Of a stretch of DNA of 64,000 bases, positions 53,366 to 62,274 are shown piece by piece; the stretch's first letter is position 1; every line of letters begins with the position of its first letter. Origin of the DNA: Nocardia jiangxiensis NBRC 101359 (lineage in GTDB: Bacteria > Actinomycetota > Actinomycetes > Mycobacteriales > Mycobacteriaceae); assembly GCF_000308615.1 (NCBI RefSeq), contig NZ_BAGB01000062.1, positions 1 through 64,000 on the forward strand, written 5' to 3'. The notes beneath the pieces were generated by a model. It was not told where the DNA came from. It saw nothing but the letters and a program-made list of their open reading frames with translations, and made no database searches. Made by a program: the position numbers and the translations under genes.

Positions 53366-54031
53366 TCAGGCGTTGAGCAGTTGCGGTCCGCCGTCGAGTT
53401 CACGTCCGATGGTGGCGCGCACGGCGGGCCATTCCTCGTCGAGGATGGAATAGAAGGCGGTGCTGCGAATCTCACCGTCGAAGCCCCGCGAATGCGCGCG
53501 GCGGACCCCGTCGCTGGTCGCGCCCAATCGCTCGATCGCCATGCGGGAGCGCATATTTCGCATATCCGCCCGCATGGCGATCCGGCGCACCCGCCACACC
53601 TCGAAAGCGTGCGTCAGCATCAGCAGCTTGGACTCCAGGTTGATCCCGGCCCCGCGCGCCTGCGGCGAGAGCCAGGTATTGCCGATCTCGGCCGCGTCGG
53701 GTATCGCCAGCAGCGGATCGCCCGAGGGCTGCCCGTGCACGACCGGCCACACCATCGGCCCCTGCCAATAGTCGAAACGGGTGAATCTGGTCGATCCCAG
53801 CACCCGATCGTCCGCGGCGGAGACGATCGCGAACGCCAGCCCGGTACCGGCGGCGTGCGCGGCCACGGCCTGCGCGACGTAGTCGGCGGCCTCCTGGACT
53901 CCGTGCGGGACGGGTGTGTACGCATACGCGTCGCGATCCCCGGTTCCCGCCGCGGCGAGCCCCAGGACGTGATGTGGCGTAAGCGGTTCCAGTCGCACCA
54001 GACGACCGGTGAGAGCAACGAGTGCAGGCAC
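53366..54031 (-). CDS. GNAT-family N-acetyltransferase (RimJ/RimL type)
   Basis: 221 residues from GTG 54031, preceded by GAGGGA; the frame extends further upstream but without a ribosome binding site. RLVRLEPLTPHHVLGLAAAG, VLGSTRFTRF, IGNTWLSPQARGAGINLESKLLMLTHAFEV and RADMRNMRSRMAIERLGAT match RimJ/RimL proteins; the acetyl-CoA loop RGAGIN is visible. The acceptor could be a protein N-terminus or a small amine. It lies downstream of the WYL regulator on the same strand. Confidence 0.9.
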   Translation of the reverse strand: MPALVALTGRLVRLEPLTPHHVLGLAAAGTGDRDAYAYTPVPHGVQEAADYVAQAVAAHAAGTGLAFAIVSAADDRVLGSTRFTRFDYWQGPMVWPVVHGQPSGDPLLAIPDAAEIGNTWLSPQARGAGINLESKLLMLTHAFEVWRVRRIAMRADMRNMRSRMAIERLGATSDGVRRAHSRGFDGEIRSTAFYSILDEEWPAVRATIGRELDGGPQLLNA

Positions 54032-54269
54032 GTTTCCCTCATTCTTTCGGAACGGTCTCCGGCACACGTCGGACAGGTGCAGCCGCGCCGGCCAGAACGC
54101 TCCGGATCGACGAACCAGCCCTGGCGCGCCAGCAGCAGCATCGGATAGCGAGGTGAACGATAACGGAACATCGATCGACCACATCGCAGGCTGAGCGTAA
54201 ATTCGCGCCGCTGCTCGCGTGTCGTCCGGCGGGTCACAAAACCCCTGTGTGCGCATGGTTTCCGCGAGT

Positions 54270-55220
54270 TCACGCCTGCGGGACGGCCGCCGCGTAGCGA
54301 CGCGCCAGAGTCCGGATGTGCGCCACCAGTTCCGGCGGGCCGTCGACGCGGAAATCCATCATCAGCATGCTCAGATAGATCGCTATCGTCTCGAGCGTGT
54401 CCGCGCCGGTGAGCAGCAGGCAGGAGTCCTCGTCGATCGGCTCGACGACGCCGACGGTCGGATTGATCCGTCCGATGACCGTTTCCGCGGGCGCGAGGAC
54501 GGTGACGCGGGCATGCACTTGCCAACCGGCCGTGGCGATTTCACGCAGGACGAAGGCGACCAGATCGTCCTCGGGCAGGGCTCGCGCTGCGAAATGCCGT
54601 TCGACCGCTTCGACATTCCGCCATGCGGCAACGGGTAATGCACGCCAGCAATGGGTTTCGAGTTCGTAGCCGACCAGATACCACCGGCGCTGCCAGTTGA
54701 TCAGCCGATACGGCTCGACCTGACGATCGTCGATCCGCAGCGTGCGTCCCGCGCGCACGGCCGCGGCCACGGTGGCCAGGGTCTGCGCGGGCACTGGGGC
54801 ATCCGGCTCGCGCGATCCGGTCACGGCGGGGCCGATCTCGGTGGCGCCGCGCAGCGCGGTTACCTTGCGTTGCAAGCGTTTCGGCAGAATCCTGTCCAGT
54901 TTCGCCAGTGCGCGCGCCACGTTGTCACCGATATCGGCGATCCCGGTGGACCCGTCCTGCGCCAACCCGATCGCGACGGCCACCGCGACCGCCTCGTCGT
55001 CGTCCAGCAGCAGCGGCGGCATCGTGCTGCCCTGGCCGAGGCGATAGCCACCCGCCGTGCCGCGTCCGGCGTGCACCGGATAGCCCAGCTCGCGCAGGCG
55101 GCTGATGTCCTGGCGCAGCGTGCGATCGGTGACGCCGAGACGTTCGGCCAGCTCACGTCCGGTATAGCCGCGGTCCTGAAGCAGCGACAGCAGTCGTAAC
55201 GCGCGCATGGTCGCCGTCAC
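54270..55220 (-). CDS. WYL-domain transcriptional regulator
   Basis: 316 residues from GTG 55220, or 312 from ATG 55208. The N-terminal HTH_11 winged helix is LRLLSLLQDRGYTGRELAERLGVTDRTLRQDISRLRELGYPVHA. A WYL domain follows, with VEPYRLINWQRRWYLVGYE, and a C-terminal WCX part. Divergent from the DinB-like gene with 104 bases between, in which a palindrome lies. It probably regulates that gene. Confidence 0.92.
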   Translation of the reverse strand: MTATMRALRLLSLLQDRGYTGRELAERLGVTDRTLRQDISRLRELGYPVHAGRGTAGGYRLGQGSTMPPLLLDDDEAVAVAVAIGLAQDGSTGIADIGDNVARALAKLDRILPKRLQRKVTALRGATEIGPAVTGSREPDAPVPAQTLATVAAAVRAGRTLRIDDRQVEPYRLINWQRRWYLVGYELETHCWRALPVAAWRNVEAVERHFAARALPEDDLVAFVLREIATAGWQVHARVTVLAPAETVIGRINPTVGVVEPIDEDSCLLLTGADTLETIAIYLSMLMMDFRVDGPPELVAHIRTLARRYAAAVPQA

Positions 55221-55246
55221 ATCGAACTCCTCACCCGACCGTATTT

Positions 55247-55271
55247 CATTAGGAAGGAAATCAGCCTAATG
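55247..55271. promoter_or_regulatory. Palindrome between WYL regulator and DinB-like gene
   Basis: CATTAGG (55247-55253) and CCTAATG (55265-55271) are perfect arms 11 bases apart in an AT-rich stretch. It lies 27 bases before the WYL start and 53 before the DinB-like start. Likely WYL operator. Confidence 0.6.
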
Positions 55272-55324
55272 GGGTCGTAACCTGGGTTCAACACCGAGGA
55301 AGACCAGCGAAAACGGAGATCACG

Positions 55325-55954
55325 ATGACCAGCACCCAGCAGACCGAAACCACCGCGACCGATGCCCTGGCTCTCGTGTGGCGCGAGGTCCTCGCGGCCT
55401 CACATCGCGCCCTCGCCGACGCCGTCGCCGGGGCGAGCGCCGAACACCTGAACGCGGTCACGCCCTGCTCGGAATGGACTGTGGCACAGGTTGTTCAGCA
55501 CGCCGCCGCAGATCAACGCGCCTACGCCGCCGCTCTCGGCGTCGGCCCCGGCCCCGCCTACGACCCGTTCGCCCCGTCCGGCGTCCTGGACGATCCGGCA
55601 GCCTTGATCGCCGCAGCCCTCGACGAATCTGCCACCGCGTGGGCCACCGTCTCCGACGAGACTCGATCGGTCCCCACCCCGCTCCCCCACGGCGAACTGC
55701 CCACCCCGATCGCCGCGGTCATGTGCGCCATGGACGCGGCCGTGCACGCCTGGGACATCGCAACCGCAACCCGCCGCAAGCCATCCCTCACCGATGAACA
55801 CGCCGGTTACTTCCTCACCGCTGCAACAGATCTCGTGGAACCACTGCGCCAGTGGGGCGCATTCGCCGCCATCGTCCCGGGCGAGCAGTCCGACACTCCG
55901 GTGGACCGTCTGCTCCGCCACCTGGGCCGCAATCCCCGGTGGACCACCGCGTGA
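55325..55954 (+). CDS. DinB-like TIGR03086 metal-binding protein
   Basis: 209 residues from ATG 55325, preceded by CGGAGA. A four-helix DinB/MDMPI fold: TPCSEWTVAQVVQHAAADQRAYAAALG near residues 47-72, and a second His in MDAAVHAWDIATATRR near residue 140. The two His residues and a third from the loop should hold a metal. Mycothiol- or bacillithiol-dependent thiol transfer is a role in this superfamily. Its regulator is the divergent WYL gene. Confidence 0.88.
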   Translation: MTSTQQTETTATDALALVWREVLAASHRALADAVAGASAEHLNAVTPCSEWTVAQVVQHAAADQRAYAAALGVGPGPAYDPFAPSGVLDDPAALIAAALDESATAWATVSDETRSVPTPLPHGELPTPIAAVMCAMDAAVHAWDIATATRRKPSLTDEHAGYFLTAATDLVEPLRQWGAFAAIVPGEQSDTPVDRLLRHLGRNPRWTTA

Positions 55955-55984
55955 GCACTGCGTCCCGCCGAGCGCAACCTTCCA

Positions 55985-56105
55985 CTTCCTCACCGCCCCA
56001 ACAGGTCTCGCGGGGCGCATCCGCCGAGACCATCCCGGTCGAACCATCCGGCACCTCGGTACCTGCTGCTCCACCATCCGGGCGGCGGGCCGGCGCGGCG
56101 CGTGA
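55985..56105 (+). pseudogene. Decayed partial copy of the DinB-like gene 3' end
   Basis: CTTCCTCACCGCCCCAACAG and following bases resemble the 3' third of the DinB-like gene just upstream (from 55814), including FLTA at the start and a GCGTGAGC end. The frame reads FLTAPTGLAGRIRRDHPG and ends in a stop, but residues beyond the start have diverged or shifted. It is likely the remnant of a tandem partial duplication. Confidence 0.45.
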
Positions 56106-56210
56106 GCAATCTTGCGCTGACGCCCACCGGCGGGAGTGCTTGCGGCCCCGACCTTCCCGCGGAAAACAGTAGGCTGAGCGCGAGGGGGAATCCGACGAAA
56201 GGGCGAAGGC

Positions 56211-56543
56211 GTGTCGAGTCCGAATTTGTTCAGTGTCTACGGACGAATGACCGCGTTGCCCGGTCGCCGCGAGGAGGTGATCGCGTTGATCAAGGAGTCG
56301 GCGCGCGCCGGCGGCGAGGACAGCGGTCTGCTCACGTACAGCATCAACACCGCCTTGGACGACCCCGACTCGATCTGGGTGACCGAGCTGTGGACCGATA
56401 AGGAAGCACACGACACGACCACCCGCTCCGAACCGGTCCGAATAGTGACCGAGCGCTTTCTCGAGCTCTTGGCCGAACAACCCGCAGGTTTCTACGGCAA
56501 CGCCGTTCATGTGCAGGGTCCGACATCCGACGAATCGCTCTGA
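56211..56543 (+). CDS. ABM-family monooxygenase-like protein
   Basis: 110 residues from GTG 56211, preceded by GAAGG. A dimeric alpha-beta barrel of the antibiotic-biosynthesis-monooxygenase (YgiN/quinol monooxygenase) type: FSVYGRMTALPGRREEVIALIKESAR, LLTYSINTALDDPDSIWVTELWTDKEAHD. It could oxidise a quinol or polyketide without a cofactor. A TAGGCT box about 40 bases upstream may be its -10 element. Confidence 0.88.
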   Translation: MSSPNLFSVYGRMTALPGRREEVIALIKESARAGGEDSGLLTYSINTALDDPDSIWVTELWTDKEAHDTTTRSEPVRIVTERFLELLAEQPAGFYGNAVHVQGPTSDESL

Positions 56544-56651
56544 CATCAGCCTTGGGATTCCCTGGCTGACGTCGACGATTCCGGGTGTCCCACTCGAGCC
56601 ACACCGACAGCGGCACTCGGCGCGGCGGCCGGGGTGTGGCACGGTGGGCTG

Positions 56652-57452
56652 ATGAATCGTCGTCGCTACGGCGCGACCGCATTATCGGCCTGCGCGGTGC
56701 TGCTGACCGCATGCGACTCGGGATCCGCGGGCGTGTCCCCGCAGCGCCTGTCCGCAACGCCCACGCCGGTCACCAGCGGGTCCACCGCACCGGTTCCGGT
56801 CGGAGCGCATCGCGTGATCGTCCTCGATCCGGGACACAACGGAGGCAATGCCACACACTCGGCGGCGATCAACCGCCACGTCCCCGACGGCCGGGGCGGG
56901 ATGAAAGCGTGCAACACCACCGGAACCGCCGCCCTGGACGGCTATTCGGAACACGCGTTCAACTGGGATGTCGCGACTCGGGTGCGGGATGCGTTGTCCG
57001 CCAAGGGGTTCACCGTTGTCATGACCCGACCCGACGACTCCGGCGTCGGACCGTGCGTCGACGAACGCGCGGCCATCGGAAATCGCGGCGACGCCGCGGC
57101 GGTGGTCTCGATCCACGCCGACGGCGCACCGGGCGCGAATTCGCACGGCTTCCACGTCGCCTATTCCGCGCCGCCGCTCAACCCCGCCCAGGGCGAACCG
57201 TCCATACGCCTGGCCACCACCCTGCGCGACGGCTTCAGCGCGGCGGGCTTCACCCCCTCCACCTACGTCGGCTCGCACGGTCTGAACCCGCGCAGCGACC
57301 TGTCCGGCCTGAATCTCACCGAACGCCCAACTGCCCTGGTCGAATGCGGAAATATGCATCATCCCGGGGATGCGGCAGTGCTCGAATCGCCCGACGGGCG
57401 CGCGCGAATCGCCACGGTGATCGCGAACGCCATCGTCAGCTATGTGGGATGA
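56652..57452 (+). CDS. N-acetylmuramoyl-L-alanine amidase lipoprotein (Rv3717-like)
   Basis: 266 residues from ATG 56652; ATG 56634 is an upstream alternative. Signal peptide with lipobox LLTAC (Cys near residue 20), a Ser/Thr/Pro linker and an Amidase_3 zinc domain: VIVLDPGHNGGN (first His), a Glu in YSEHAFNWDVATRVRDAL, VVSIHADGAP (second His), and the catalytic Glu in LVECGNMHH. It cuts the bond between MurNAc and the peptide in peptidoglycan. The extra Cys in VGPCVDERAA and KACNTT fits the disulfide of Rv3717. Confidence 0.9.
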   Translation: MNRRRYGATALSACAVLLTACDSGSAGVSPQRLSATPTPVTSGSTAPVPVGAHRVIVLDPGHNGGNATHSAAINRHVPDGRGGMKACNTTGTAALDGYSEHAFNWDVATRVRDALSAKGFTVVMTRPDDSGVGPCVDERAAIGNRGDAAAVVSIHADGAPGANSHGFHVAYSAPPLNPAQGEPSIRLATTLRDGFSAAGFTPSTYVGSHGLNPRSDLSGLNLTERPTALVECGNMHHPGDAAVLESPDGRARIATVIANAIVSYVG

Positions 57453-57516
57453 ACCGGCGGACGATCATCTACCTGGGGCAACAGCGCGTTCATCCGCCGC
57501 GTAGACTCCTGTTCTC

Positions 57517-58596
57517 GTGAGTCTCACCCTCGGAATCGTCGGCCTGCCCAACGTCGGAAAGTCGACGTTGTTCAATGCGCTGACCAAGAACGACGTGCTG
57601 GCCGCGAACTATCCGTTCGCCACCATCGAGCCGAACGTCGGCGTGGTGCCGCTGCCGGATCCGAGGCTGGACAAGCTCGCCGAGATCTTCTCCTCCGAGC
57701 GCATCGTGCCCGCGACGGTGTCGTTCGTCGATATCGCGGGCATCGTGAAGGGCGCGTCCGAGGGCGCCGGGCTGGGCAACAAGTTCCTGGCCAACATCCG
57801 CGAGGCCGACGCCATCTGCCAGGTGGTGCGTGTGTTCGCCGACGACGATGTGGTGCACGTGGACGGCAAGGTCGACCCGACCGCCGATATCGAGGTGATC
57901 GAGACCGAACTGATCCTGGCGGACTTGCAGACCCTCGAGAAGGCGGTCCCGCGCTTCGAGAAGGAAGCCAAGATCAAGAAGGATCGCAAGCCGATCGCCG
58001 ACGCCGCCAAGGCCGCACAGGAGTTCCTCAACGAGGGCACCACCCTGTTCGCCGCCGGCTCGAAGGTGGATACCGAACTGCTGAAAGAACTTTCGCTGCT
58101 CACCACCAAGCCGTTCCTCTACGTCTTCAACGCCGACGAGTCCGTCCTCACCGACGAGGCACGCGTCGCCGAACTCAAAGCCGCTGTGGCACCGGCCGAT
58201 GCGGTCTTCCTCGACGCGAAGGTCGAAGCCGAACTCCTCGAACTCGACGACGAATCCGCCCTGGAACTCCTGGAATCCATCGGCCAGACCGAACCCGGCC
58301 TACACGCCCTCGCCCGCGCCGGCTTCCACACCCTCGGCCTCCAGACCTACCTCACCGCAGGCCCGAAAGAGGCCCGCGCGTGGACAATTCACCAGGGCGA
58401 CACCGCCCCCAAAGCCGCCGGCGTCATCCACACCGACTTCGAACGAGGCTTCATCAAGGCCGAAATCGTCGCTTACGACGATCTGGTCGAGGCCGGTTCG
58501 ATGGCAGCCGCCAAGTCCGCGGGCAAGGTACGGATGGAAGGCAAGGACTACGTCATGCACGATGGGGATGTTGTCGAGTTCCGCTTCAACGTGTAG
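57517..58596 (+). CDS. ychF: Redox-regulated ATPase YchF/Obg family
   Basis: 359 residues from GTG 57517. The G1 loop is GLPNVGKSTLFNAL, and the region expected for G4 reads FNADES instead of the GTPase motif NKxD, so ATP preference is expected. G3 is DIAGIVKGASEGAGLGNKF. A coiled coil (about 135-180) and the C-terminal TGS domain (LTAGPKEARAWTIHQGDTAP) complete the family. TAGACT nine bases before the start is the likely -10. It binds ribosomes and responds to oxidative stress. Matches Rv1112. Confidence 0.96.
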   Translation: MSLTLGIVGLPNVGKSTLFNALTKNDVLAANYPFATIEPNVGVVPLPDPRLDKLAEIFSSERIVPATVSFVDIAGIVKGASEGAGLGNKFLANIREADAICQVVRVFADDDVVHVDGKVDPTADIEVIETELILADLQTLEKAVPRFEKEAKIKKDRKPIADAAKAAQEFLNEGTTLFAAGSKVDTELLKELSLLTTKPFLYVFNADESVLTDEARVAELKAAVAPADAVFLDAKVEAELLELDDESALELLESIGQTEPGLHALARAGFHTLGLQTYLTAGPKEARAWTIHQGDTAPKAAGVIHTDFERGFIKAEIVAYDDLVEAGSMAAAKSAGKVRMEGKDYVMHDGDVVEFRFNV

Positions 58597-58703
58597 CGGA
58601 TCAGCGTCTGCGAAGAAGTAGACCGCAGGGCATCGAACCTGCTGATCAGAGGCTCTGCCGAGCGATATCCCGAGCGTGCTTGCCGGCTTTTTTCGTTCCC
58701 GGC

Positions 58704-58735
58704 TTGACCTTGCCCCAGGGGCAAGGTTCGACGAT
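58704..58735 (+). promoter_or_regulatory. MerR-type promoter of the serine hydrolase gene
   Basis: A 21-base perfect palindrome, ACCTTGCCCC-A-GGGGCAAGGT (58707-58727), overlaps the -35 TTGACC (58704-58709). A -10-like GACGAT follows at 58730-58735, so the spacer is about 20 bases. The long spacer around a dyad is the classic MerR promoter design, and a MerR gene lies downstream. Confidence 0.75.
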
Positions 58736-58742
58736 GGTTCGC

Positions 58743-60167
58743 ATGAACGACAACGCACTGCGGACCATCGAAGCCCAGATCCGCGAGCAGATCTGCGCCT
58801 ATTGCGAGTCCAACAATGTTCCCGGGTTCGTCGTCGGCGTCTACCACGCCCGCGAACAGGTCATCGTCGCCCACGGCACCGCGAACGTCGCCACCGGCGC
58901 ACCGATGCTCGAGGACACCGGATTCCTCTTCGGCTCGGTCACCAAGGTCCTGACTACGACACTGGTCCTTCAGCAGGTCGAGCGTGGACTGCTGAACCTG
59001 GACACGCCGGTGGTGAAGTATCTACCCGAATTCACTCTGGCCGAGCCGGGCGCGGCGGAGAAGATCCTGGTCCGGCACCTGATCTCACACACCAACGGCA
59101 TCGACGCGGACCTGTTCTTCCCTGATGGCAAAGGCCGCGACGCCTTGAAGATATACGTGGAGCGCCTCGCGGGTAGCTGCGGCGCCTTGTTCGAGCCCGG
59201 CGAGCAGCTCAGCTACTCCAATGGCGGCATGATCGTTGCGGGCCGCTTGCTCGAAGTGGTCACCGGCACGCCGTTCCCCGATCTCCTGGAACGCAATGTC
59301 TTCGCACCCGTCGGCATGACGACCTCCAGCACCTCCGCCGAGCGAGCCATCCTGCGCAGCACCGCGGTGGGCCACTTCCCGGACCCGGAAACCATGGCCG
59401 CGAAGCCCACGGACATGTTCATGCTGCCCGATACCTGGGGGCCGGCCGGCGGCACACCGATCGGCACGGTCAGCGACCTGCTCGCCTTCGGCCGCACCCA
59501 CCTCACCGGCGGTGTATCTCCCTCCGGCACACGCGTACTGTCCGCCGAGTCGACCTCCCTGATGCAGCAGGTCTCGCACGACATGGCCACCCCGAACGTC
59601 CCGCCGATGGGCCTGGGCTGGGTGCGATATCCGTTCGGTGACACGACCGTGCTCGCCATGTCGGGCGCATCGCCCGGCGGGGTGTCCATCCTGTGCGTCG
59701 TGCCCGAACACGACCTGGTCTTCACCGCCTACGGCAATACCGGCAGCGCCATCATGTTGCACGACCAGATCCTGCAACGACTACTGCGCGAGCATCTCGC
59801 CGTCCAGATCCCTACTCTCATCGACGAATTCGAGCCCGACGTCGACCTCGCCCCCTACGTGGGCACGTACCGCTCCAATCAGCTCCGCATAGACGTCACC
59901 GTCGTCGACGGTCAGCTCGAGGAACGGATGAGCTACGAACCAGCGGATGAATCGCAGCGGCAGATCTTCACCGCGTTCGCCGGCGGCATGACCTCCGCCC
60001 CGCCACAACGTTACGTACCGATCCGGCCCGGCCTTTTCGCGCCCGCCGGATACCCGCTCGACGCCTTCGACGGATACCTGCGACTGCTGCTCGTCTCGTA
60101 CCACGACGTCCGCCGCGGCCGAGCGCGCTTCCGCAACGGCGGCGGCCGCCTGACCCGGCGGGTATGA
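58743..60167 (+). CDS. Beta-lactamase-fold serine hydrolase
   Basis: 474 residues from ATG 58743 (ATG 58734 adds three). The class C-like nucleophile motif is SVTK (Ser near residue 65, FGSVTKVL) and the second motif is YSN (LSYSNGGM); the third, KTG-like, element is replaced by SGASPG. It has a C-terminal domain of about 100 residues like esterase-type penicillin-binding-protein homologues. No signal peptide, so cytosolic. A D-aminopeptidase or esterase role is likely. The MerR-type promoter and the MerR gene that follows suggest drug- or metal-dependent control. Confidence 0.9.
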   Translation: MNDNALRTIEAQIREQICAYCESNNVPGFVVGVYHAREQVIVAHGTANVATGAPMLEDTGFLFGSVTKVLTTTLVLQQVERGLLNLDTPVVKYLPEFTLAEPGAAEKILVRHLISHTNGIDADLFFPDGKGRDALKIYVERLAGSCGALFEPGEQLSYSNGGMIVAGRLLEVVTGTPFPDLLERNVFAPVGMTTSSTSAERAILRSTAVGHFPDPETMAAKPTDMFMLPDTWGPAGGTPIGTVSDLLAFGRTHLTGGVSPSGTRVLSAESTSLMQQVSHDMATPNVPPMGLGWVRYPFGDTTVLAMSGASPGGVSILCVVPEHDLVFTAYGNTGSAIMLHDQILQRLLREHLAVQIPTLIDEFEPDVDLAPYVGTYRSNQLRIDVTVVDGQLEERMSYEPADESQRQIFTAFAGGMTSAPPQRYVPIRPGLFAPAGYPLDAFDGYLRLLLVSYHDVRRGRARFRNGGGRLTRRV

Positions 60168-60205
60168 CACCTGTGACCTGACCGCCGAGTGGAAGGATGT
60201 CCAGC

Positions 60206-60925
60206 ATGATCACGATCGGCCGACTCGCGGACTACGCCGGAGTGACCACCAAAACAATCCGGCATTACCATGAGCGCGGCCTGCTCGCCGAACCCGACCG
60301 CGACTCGTCCGGCTACCGGCGCTACACCGCCCAGGACGCCATCGATCTCATCAAGATCAGAACCCTGGCCGATGCGGGCGTGCCATTGGCCCGCATCAAG
60401 GATCTTCTCGACAGCGACCCGGCCGCGCTCGCCGCAGCGATCGCCGAGGTCGACCGTGACCTCCGAGATCGAATGGCGCGGCTGCGGCGAACTCGCGATC
60501 GGCTCGCTCAACTGCGCAGCGGCGACCGGCTTTTCGTCTCCCCGGAAGTCGCCGATTATCTCGACGACTTGCGCGAACTCGGCGTCAGCGAACGCCACAT
60601 ACATCTGGAACGCGACGGCTGGATCCTCATGCAGACAACCTCGCCCGAGGATGCTGCCGTGTGGATCACCGAAAAACGGGAGCTCATCACCGATCCCGAA
60701 TTCCGCGCCCTCTACCTCGAACACGACGACGCCTACAATTGGCCGCCCGACGATTCTCGCCTCCCCGCCCTCGCGGACCGTATCCGAAGCTGGTTCGCCA
60801 ACCATCACAGCCGATCAGAAGCCCGCCCCGTGCACAACCCGACTGCCGCCCGCTTCGCCGCGCGGTCCCAGCCCGGAGCCTCGTCCCCGGCCTGGGACCG
60901 CCTCGCCGAACTCGTGAAGCGCTGA
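60206..60925 (+). CDS. MerR-family regulator
   Basis: 239 residues from ATG 60206, eight bases after GGAAGGA. The MerR winged helix is ITIGRLADYAGVTTKTIRHYHERGLLAEPDRDSSGYRRYTAQDAIDLIKIRTLADAGVPLARIKDLL. A coiled coil (about 85-115) and a ligand domain of about 110 residues follow. It has no Cys in the coiled-coil-end loop, so a metal sensor of the CueR type is unlikely and a small organic effector more likely. It lies after the serine hydrolase gene, which carries a MerR dyad. Confidence 0.92.
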   Translation: MITIGRLADYAGVTTKTIRHYHERGLLAEPDRDSSGYRRYTAQDAIDLIKIRTLADAGVPLARIKDLLDSDPAALAAAIAEVDRDLRDRMARLRRTRDRLAQLRSGDRLFVSPEVADYLDDLRELGVSERHIHLERDGWILMQTTSPEDAAVWITEKRELITDPEFRALYLEHDDAYNWPPDDSRLPALADRIRSWFANHHSRSEARPVHNPTAARFAARSQPGASSPAWDRLAELVKR

Positions 60926-61014
60926 CCTCGTTCGTGCGGGACTGCACCGATGGCCCGGCCAGTGGGGCCGCTGGCCGCGTGGGACTTCGATGGGCGACCG
61001 GCGGTATGCGGATA

Positions 61015-61500
61015 TCAGGAGGCGATGAGGGCGTCGATCTGGTTGATCGCGGCGGTGGCGCCCTCGACGACACCCATCTCCAGCACCTTCTGCAGCCCTT
61101 CCGCGGTTTCGAAGGTGCTCACGTACACGGCACGGGTGCGGCTGTCTTGTTCGGTGAACGTGTAAACGTTCTGCGAGACAGGCAGATCCGTGTTCGGCTT
61201 GAAATCCAGGTCGGCGAATCCGTCCTCGAACGAGAAGCTGTGCGGCGCGTCGACGGCCGTGATCTTCCAGTACCCAGCGAACTTCTCGCCCTCGGGGCTG
61301 GTCATGAAGTAGGTCACCAGGCCACCGGGGACGAGGTCGTGGTCGACGACGGTCGCCGGATAGGTCGGCGGACCCCAGATCTTCTCCAACTGACGCGGGT
61401 CGGCATAGATCTGCCAGACCCGCTCCACCCCCGCGGCGAATTCGGCGGTCATGGTCAGGGTGCGGGAGTCCAGGTCGTGCTGGACGTCGATGACGGGCAT
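61015..61500 (-). CDS. SRPBCC/AHSA1-domain protein
   Basis: 161 residues from ATG 61500. A START/Bet v1-like fold: LTMTAEFAAGVERVWQIYADPRQLEKIWGPPTYPATVVDHDLVPGGLVTYFMTSPEGEKF, and YTFTEQDSRTRAVYVSTFETAEGLQKVLEMGVVEG. It binds a hydrophobic ligand in the cytosol. The two-base gap to the ArsR gene upstream marks a two-gene unit frequent in actinobacteria, in which ArsR controls the pair. Confidence 0.92.
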   Translation of the reverse strand: MPVIDVQHDLDSRTLTMTAEFAAGVERVWQIYADPRQLEKIWGPPTYPATVVDHDLVPGGLVTYFMTSPEGEKFAGYWKITAVDAPHSFSFEDGFADLDFKPNTDLPVSQNVYTFTEQDSRTRAVYVSTFETAEGLQKVLEMGVVEGATAAINQIDALIAS

Positions 61501-61502
61501 TG

Positions 61503-61859
61503 TTACTCCTTCTGACTGTGGTGCGGTGTGGGGTCGGATGCGATCAGCTCGTCGATGCGCGCGATGCGGCCACGCCAGACCTGCTCCAGCTCGGTGAGCA
61601 TGGAAGCCACCGACCGCACCGCCGTCACGTCGCCGCTGGCCAGCTGCTCGCGACCGTCCCGCCGCTTGGTGAGCAGACCGGCCTTCTCCAGCACGGCGAC
61701 ATGCTTCTGCACTGCCGCGAAGCTCATGTCGTACTTCGAGGCGAGAGCGGAGACCGAGTGCTCTCCGGCCAGCACCCTGCGCATGATGTCGCGCCGGGTT
61801 CGGTCGGCGAGCGCGTGGAACAGAGCATCCGCCCTGTCCTCCTCGTCCGACTCGGTCAC
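61503..61859 (-). CDS. ArsR-family regulator of the SRPBCC gene
   Basis: 118 residues from GTG 61859. A winged helix: DALFHALADRTRRDIMRRVLAGEHSVSALASKYDMSFAAVQKHVAVLEKAGLLTKRRDGREQL. No metal-binding Cys pair, so this is the non-metal type of ArsR that accompanies AHSA1 genes. A strong promoter with a palindrome in the spacer and -10 lies just upstream, so autoregulation is expected. TGTATA eight bases before the start suggests leaderless transcription. Confidence 0.92.
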   Translation of the reverse strand: MTESDEEDRADALFHALADRTRRDIMRRVLAGEHSVSALASKYDMSFAAVQKHVAVLEKAGLLTKRRDGREQLASGDVTAVRSVASMLTELEQVWRGRIARIDELIASDPTPHHSQKE

Positions 61860-61867
61860 GAGAAGAA

Positions 61868-61896
61868 TATACAACCGATTGGTTGTACGTTGTCAA
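61868..61896 (-). promoter_or_regulatory. ArsR promoter with operator palindrome
   Basis: On the minus strand: -35 TTGACA (61896-61891), a 17-base spacer, and -10 TGTATA (61873-61868). TACAACC (61870-61876) and GGTTGTA (61881-61887) form a perfect dyad, four bases apart, over the spacer and -10. Binding of ArsR there would block its own promoter. Confidence 0.8.
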
Positions 61897-61973
61897 GGGT
61901 TGTGTCGTATCTACCAAGGCAGTGGCAACAATGTCCTCGCCCCGAATCCGGACGCACAGGATAACGTCCATGG

Positions 61974-62144
61974 GTGGGGAATTCAGTCGCAGCCGAGGTC
62001 TGGCACCTGCTGTCCGAACATCGACTCGAGCCTTTCCTGAAGGCTGCGGAGGGCGATCGTGATGCCACTCTCGAAGCGATTGGGCGTGGCTCGGCGTTCA
62101 CTCAGCGACAGCGTTATGTGTCGCTGCATGCGTTGGAAACCTAA
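61974..62144 (+). CDS. Small ORF or gene remnant
   Basis: A 56-codon open frame from GTG 61974. The translation (for example VWHLLSEHRLEPFLKAAEGD and RDATLEAIGRGSAFTQRQRY) looks like a plausible helical protein end rather than a random frame, and codon bias is lower than that of neighbouring genes. No ribosome binding site is visible. It may be the 3' remnant of a larger gene. Confidence 0.35.
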   Translation: MGNSVAAEVWHLLSEHRLEPFLKAAEGDRDATLEAIGRGSAFTQRQRYVSLHALET

Positions 62145-62274
62145 GCCAGCACGGCTGATCTTTGAGCGTGCGGGTTAGTTCGGGCAGTTGATCGAGTGGG
62201 ATGGGGGTGCGATCGGGGCCGGGCCTGCCGACGTAGCAGGCTGTCATCCCCTCGTTCCCTGTCGGGATAGCTGA

